NCBI GenBank assembly: GCA_026874595.1
Contig: CM049311.1
Location: 50,905,676-50,969,675, forward strand
Direction of reading: 5' to 3'
Length of the DNA: 64,000 bases
Source of the DNA: Sipunculus nudus
Taxonomy: Eukaryota > Annelida > Sipuncula > Golfingiida > Sipunculidae
In this document: piece by piece, positions 60,301 through 64,000 of the stretch
Layout of the letters: each line of letters opens with the position of its first letter
Numbering within the stretch: position 1 is the stretch's first letter
Position numbers and translations under genes: made by a program
Notes under the pieces: generated by a model
The model's database searches: none
Told to the model about the DNA's origin: nothing
The model's input: only the letters and a program-made list of their open reading frames with translations

Positions 60301-60952
60301 TGAAATGTTTTGGTCCTGTGAACAAATTTTGAGTTTCTATGGAGATTTCCCATTGACTTTGGATTGAACATTTCTAGGCTAAATAATTAACACTGGTGCA
60401 CTGTTAATGAGCAGCCTGATGATGAACCAGGGCCAGCTGCCATAGTTCAGATGGCTTTCAGACAGCTGGGCAAAACTCAACGACCAATTAAAAAAACAAC
60501 TGACTGTACCTTCATAAAATCATACATAGGAGAAACACAACAAGAATATTTAGTTTCCACATGAATAGTGTGACACTGATCAGCATTGCTCAGGAATCAT
60601 CAAGTTTCATAGACCTCGAACAAATGTCATCACTTCAGTGTCACATGGTATGATGTCACAATGTATGATGAATATCTAATTAAGCAATCTACAAAGGTAA
60701 CAACAAGCTCCAGATTCTGATTTCATGTCTTATTATCTGCATAGCCATGTACTAAAAAAAAATTAATGTCTCTTAGAAGACTGATGATATAACATTTTTT
60801 TTCCTGAAATATATGTCCACAAAGTGAAATGTTCTCCATGCATCACTAACCTTGAAGAGCTGGAGTCATCTGAGGATTCCTCGGTTTTTGAGCGCTTGGC
60901 AGGTCTGCCTTTTGGAGTCTGGCCAGCAGCTCGTTTCTGTGGTGATGACGTT
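48210..60952 (-). CDS. NOLC1: NOLC1 / Nopp140 nucleolar phosphoprotein (partial; 5' exons beyond the window)
   Basis: Six in-phase exons (60851-60952, 59537-59616, 56803-58964, 55902-55958, 50162-50251, 48210-48368) encode 882 residues. Most of it alternates acidic Ser/Asp/Glu blocks ([13 protein letters not shown], typical CK2 targets) with basic Lys/Pro/Ala blocks, the hallmark of Nopp140. The C-terminus is the SRP40 domain: [58 protein letters not shown]. Nopp140 is a nucleolar and Cajal-body chaperone for box C/D and H/ACA snoRNPs and binds RNA polymerase I. The N-terminal LisH exon is not present and must lie above 64 kb. Introns 3' of the large exon hold a 3.2-kb repeat element. The tail after GGPI ([12 protein letters not shown]) is an expected short extension. 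Confidence 0.95.
48369..50161 (-). other. NOLC1 last intron
   Basis: It carries one copy (about 48831-48998) of a ~160-bp direct repeat shared with 55219-55383. Nothing else was recognised. Confidence 0.65.
48831..48998. repeat. ~160-bp direct repeat in NOLC1 introns, copy 1
   Basis: Shares catgatgaatcgtgttcac, cataaaagacctcaacac and tgtacagccatcat blocks, in order, with copy 2 at 55219-55383. A shorter fragment (cataaaagacctcaacat) is at about 56147. Confidence 0.8.
50162..50251 (-). CDS. NOLC1: NOLC1 exon, start of the SRP40 domain
   Basis: A 90-nt exon, phase 0, acceptor cattacag and donor gtaatt. It encodes [20 protein letters not shown] and [10 protein letters not shown], the first half of the conserved C-terminal domain. 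Confidence 0.93.
50347..53581. mobile_element. GCTCAGCT-family dispersed element, full-looking copy (3.2 kb)
   Basis: It starts acaagggacccatgggtcac then ggcgctcagct and ends with a cagacggacggacaacggac run, then tagctcagatgacttatagt and cagctgagct. GCTCAGCT at the head and AGCTGAGC at the tail are inverted octamers. A ~18-bp poly-G is at 52030-52047. An internal direct duplication of about 670 bp is visible: gattaaatccttatgtata at 52243 and 52908, and tcgaagaaacgaagtccta at 52681 and about 53362. No credible protein is encoded. A second copy starts at 62017. Confidence 0.75.
55219..55383. repeat. ~160-bp direct repeat in NOLC1 introns, copy 2
   Basis: Diverged copy of 48831-48998 in the same orientation. 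Confidence 0.8.
55902..55958 (-). CDS. NOLC1: NOLC1 exon (fourth in window)
   Basis: A 57-nt exon, phase 0 at both ends, acceptor tttttcag and donor gtaatt. It encodes [19 protein letters not shown], joining SAPK to [10 protein letters not shown]. Confidence 0.85.
55959..56802 (-). other. NOLC1 intron between the fourth and large exons
   Basis: An 844-bp intron. It contains a short fragment of the 160-bp repeat near 56147 and nothing else recognised. Confidence 0.6.
56803..58964 (-). CDS. NOLC1: NOLC1 large repetitive exon
   Basis: A 2162-nt exon encoding about 720 residues of alternating acidic and basic modules. Five tandem 132-bp units (44 residues each; [15 protein letters not shown] plus [15 protein letters not shown]) occupy about 57030-57660. 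Donor gtgagtgcc follows NGKSAPK. A 651-codon antisense frame runs through it because Ser and Glu codons read as stop-free triplets on the other strand. Confidence 0.95.
57030..57660. repeat. Coding tandem repeat, 132 bp x ~5, in NOLC1
   Basis: The landmark ggttcatcctcc recurs at about 57067, 57199, 57331, 57463 and 57595, exactly 132 bp apart. Units differ by a few substitutions ([32 protein letters not shown]), so the copy number may vary between individuals while keeping frame. Confidence 0.93.
58965..59536 (-). other. NOLC1 intron
   Basis: A 572-bp AT-rich intron; nothing recognised. Confidence 0.6.
59537..59616 (-). CDS. NOLC1: NOLC1 exon (second in window)
   Basis: An 80-nt exon with acceptor ctaacag and donor gtgagt. 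It encodes [20 protein letters not shown] and KRAHQSS. The gtgagt donor (rather than gtaaat six bases later) is chosen because it alone gives the right phase into the next exon. Confidence 0.82.
59617..60850 (-). other. NOLC1 intron with a short GCTCAGCT-family copy
   Basis: Contains a ~720-bp element at 59754-60475, listed separately. The remainder is AT-rich without recognised features. Confidence 0.6.
59754..60475. mobile_element. GCTCAGCT-family short copy
   Basis: The head acaagtggcccatagaccaa (then tatgctcagc) and the tail catagttcagatggctttca (then gacagctggg) match the family's ends with several substitutions. An internal gaacaaatttt..ggagatttcccattgacttt block resembles the units at 22-23.5 kb. 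Direction is the same as the copies at 50347 and 62017. Confidence 0.5.
60851..60952 (-). CDS. NOLC1: NOLC1 exon (first in window)
   Basis: A 102-nt exon with acceptor gctgttgtag and donor gttagt. It encodes [20 protein letters not shown] and [10 protein letters not shown]. An ATG 15 bp upstream in the same frame (MACCCR) spans the acceptor and is probably not the start, because the LisH N-terminus of NOLC1 is missing. Confidence 0.8.
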
Positions 60953-61537
60953 CTACAACAGCAAGCCATACCATTCTAGTCATTAAACACATAACACATC
61001 ACCACAGTCAGGTGTGGTCAGATAATGGTCCTCATAGGGCCCCACATTCTGGATTAGTTTTCATACGGGTAAAAAGTTTAGTTTATAATTTTAAAATATG
61101 ACAAACAGAAACAGGTTTCTTTTATAAATATGCATGAGGGAACAAAAATCCTAATGGTTCAATTTCAAATCATATTAAAAAGAAATGTATGAGATAATGT
61201 GGGCAATACAAAATCACAGATTGTACGGTGGTGGCCATACTTGATTTTGGACAGGTCTGTTATTTGACCCAGATGGAGTCCTCATACACACCAATCATCC
61301 CTGTGAATTTGTCAAGGATCAAACGTATTCTATTTGTGAAAATGTGTGTGACAGAAAATCTCTGTTTGTGCTCTATTTTTCATAATGTGCCTGACAGAAG
61401 ATCTCTGATTGTCCTCTGGTGGCTATATCTGATTCTGAGCAGGTCCGTAATAAGGATGGAGTCCTCACAGGCACCAATCATCCCAGTGATTTTTGAAAAG
61501 ATTATGGCTTTATTGGAATTCCGATAAGTCTGTAATT
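60953..61537 (-). other. NOLC1 intron with a short tandem duplication
   Basis: Two ~90-bp blocks (about 61226-61320 and 61411-61510) share ggtggc..gattttgg, acaggtc, gatggagtcctcac and caccaatcatccc in the same order. No exon recognised. Confidence 0.55.
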
Positions 61538-62016
61538 TGATATAACAAGTTGCCCATGGGCCATGACGCTCAGCTAATTTTGATTGGGTGCTCATTTTTT
61601 ATTATTGTTATATATTGTCTGTGAGAAAAGCCTATGGCTAATGTTGTGGTTTTGAAAAATGGACGGATAATAAAAATTTTTAGGATTCATAAGAGATGCA
61701 AAATATAGGTCACCATGACTTAATTTCAGGTTTCGAGGGATATTGTCAGAGACTTCCCTGTATATTACACTGAAACTACGGCCAGCAGATAATTTGTGCC
61801 TATCCAATTTTCAGTGTGCTCAAAATCATGTCTTCACAGAATAAAGGTCACCATGACCTAGTTTCAGGTTTCAAAGGATATTTGACTAGGACCTCCCTGG
61901 ATGTACAGTAAGAAGTTTCTAGGTCTAACCATTACAATTTGTGCCTTGATAACAAATGGACTGCTTTATCTGAAGATCTCAAAAATAGATGAAATTATTG
62001 CGTGAAAATTAGAAAA
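61538..62016. mobile_element. GCTCAGCT-family short copy directly upstream of the 62-kb copy
   Basis: Starts acaagttgcccatgggccat then gacgctcagct. Contains two ~190-bp units (aggtcaccatgac, ctccctgtatatt / ctccctggatgt, gaagtttctaggtct) like those at 22-23.5 kb. No tail is seen before the next head. Confidence 0.55.
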
Positions 62017-64000
62017 ACAAGGGACCCATGGGTCACGGCGCTCAGCTGATCTTGATTGGACTATAAATGTTTCTCCACTGTGATACTATATCGAGTCGAT
62101 AAAGCTTATGAATATCATGTACATGTTAGGCTATTATAAAGGAATGTAATGTAATAAGTGAGTAAATGATAAATGAAATTACCTGACTGATGGATTAATA
62201 GAGTCAAATAAAGTGGTTTATTTTTTATTTATTTAGGAGGGGTTGAAAATTGTGATATATTTGAGCAAATATGAATGCAATGACAGCAGTAATAAGCAGT
62301 AGTAGAATGATGATAAGGCTATTTGTTGAAGGATCTAAAGTGTATGGTAGTCTGCAAGCGTTCAATTTGACAGATATGATGTTATGATTAACTATGCTGA
62401 TGAAGTGATTTATGAATGTGTGACTGTATGACACAATATCTCTTTAGTCTTGACAAGGTACATTATTGTGATGCCCACTATGTCTACATATTACACAATA
62501 TTGACATAATTTCTGGCATGTACATAGGTACCTATGGACGAATAGTTATACAAAATATTAAAGTATGAATATATCTGATTCATCTTGTTCTTGCTTACTG
62601 AGGCTGACTTTGGGATGGGGTCCGGAGAAGGGAAAAGCGAGGGCAGCACGAAGGTGGATGTAGAAATATTCTATTGTAATGTTTTTCATTTATATAAGAA
62701 TATGAAAAGCTAAGAGGAAAGGGGCCCTCCTACTTGGTTATAGTAAAGTTCTAAATATATGATTGCAAACTAATACTCTGACAAGACTGTCATGAAGAAA
62801 AACAGTAAAAGTTTTGAGATACTGTGTTGCATACGAAAATTTATAGTTGGACAGGCAAGTGGACAGAATGGACTAATACCTTTATTTAACTTTCAAGAGA
62901 ATAATGCATTTAAGTTTAAATATAATCCTATTTTTTTAAGCAGATCCACTTTTTCCATTAAGAAGTTTTTATCTGAATCATTTTTTTTTTACAGGTTTAT
63001 AAATTTTTAATTAAAAAACCTGAAAATAAAAGTTAAAATATTAGAATTGTTGCAAAAGTTGCAATAATTATATATACATAGTAAAAAACATTGGGTCATA
63101 TTATGCATACACATATATTTTATTATTTTTAAATCATAAATGTTTAAACTGATTTTAAAAGAAAATAATGCCACAACATGGCATCTACAAGAATATTCCT
63201 TGAATCACTATTAAAAAGTTTTGCACATTGGAATTTTCAGGACATGCTTAATTTTATTCACCAAAATAAAATAAAAGTAAATTTGATAAAATAAAACATC
63301 TTTTCAAATAAAGTATACACACTGTTGGTTGAATGAGGGACAAACAATATCATTGTGTTAATTACTATCCCAGTTTTAATTAATTACTGGAATTAATAGT
63401 CAATTTCACACCTGGTGAAGTTTTTACTCTTCTGAAGTAAGGAATTACTTATCTCATGAACATCCACACTTTCACAGCAATACACCACTTTGTGGACACA
63501 ATTAAATGTACACTTTAATCATTGTAACCCTGGTGGTACAATACAAAATCTAAAATGTAGCATGTCCAAGAATAAAATAAAATACAGAAAAATTATAACA
63601 TTCATCTAGTTTATGCACCAGCTGGGGGGGGGGGGATAAGTGCAGGGCAAAGGGGAAGCCTGCTAGTAGTGGCCAAGCTGGGCCAAGGTAAGCTGCCTGG
63701 GGTGGGTTACATAATGCAAGTGAAGGCTGTACTACTAGGTGGGCTAGATGTAAACAACACTTGACATGGTGTATGAAAACATGAATAAAAGCTATTCATT
63801 CCAATCAATTTCTTTTGAATGTTCAGATTTTAAAAGATTAAATCCTTATGCATATATGCTGGGAAAATTAAATCAACAGTGCCAAAGTTGGACAAAATTT
63901 AAGGTATTGATTTTTTATTTATGCTAATAACTTAAAAAATTTGCAAAATTCAGATCTAATTTTGGGTAAACAATTGAATCTTGATTAAATAAAGTTATAT
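62017..64000. mobile_element. GCTCAGCT-family element, second long copy (runs off the window)
   Basis: It follows 50347-52408 base by base with small indels and about 5% visible differences, including the poly-G tract (about 63624-63634), the catctagtttatgcaccagc block and the ttgacatggtgtatgaaaac block. It is truncated by the window edge. It lies upstream of the first NOLC1 exon seen here, so probably within a NOLC1 intron. Confidence 0.8.

Noticed and set aside
60763-60969. MACCCR.. as the NOLC1 start
   Set aside because: That ATG is inside the polypyrimidine/acceptor region and would give a NOLC1 without its LisH N-terminus; a splice acceptor fits better.

Overview
The window is animal nuclear DNA. 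It is AT-rich, its genes are split by GT-AG introns of 0.25 to 6 kb, and introns and spacers are full of minisatellites, AT microsatellites, foldback elements and dispersed repeats. The protein families and the ACAAG..CCCATGG..GCTCAGCT dispersed repeats suggest a marine lophotrochozoan, most likely a mollusc; this is inference. No prokaryotic operon, CRISPR array or viral genome is visible.

Layout. (1) At 1293-1476 (+) is the last coding exon of a PH-domain protein whose other exons lie left of the window. (2) From 6546 to 21204 (-) is a complete nine-exon gene. All nine exons splice in phase into a 411-residue membrane-anchored protein. It matches the N-terminal half of invertebrate proteins often labelled putative phosphoenolpyruvate synthase, but has no PEP-synthase catalytic part. 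A tRNA-Val(AAC) gene lies about 300 bp upstream on the same strand. (3) From 21.6 to 32.9 kb is repeat-rich DNA with a 27-bp minisatellite (24.9-25.5 kb) and a 2.2-kb minisatellite of donor-like units (27.8-30.1 kb). (4) At 32997-33497 (+) is an uninterrupted CDS for a Tctex1-type dynein light chain close to DYNLT5/TCTEX1D1. (5) From 33.5 to 48.2 kb is mostly non-coding, including a large inverted repeat (41.2-45.4 kb). (6) From 48210 to 60952 (-) are six in-phase exons of NOLC1 (Nopp140), including the diagnostic SRP40 C-terminus; its 5' exons lie beyond 64 kb.

The genes do not form a pathway. The PH gene and the PEP-synthase-like gene converge on a shared 3' spacer. The most distinctive feature is a set of minisatellites that begin at, and contain copies of, 5' splice sites. 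One (10.24-11.33 kb) is clear: each 49-bp unit carries the last ~24 coding bases of an exon plus its GT donor. A second (7.54-8.15 kb) and a third (27.84-30.09 kb) show the same trend less certainly. Two copies of a long dispersed element also lie in the same orientation in NOLC1 introns and flank four of its exons.

Limits: exon boundaries were read by eye from splice consensus, phase and remembered family similarity. No alignment or transcript evidence was available.
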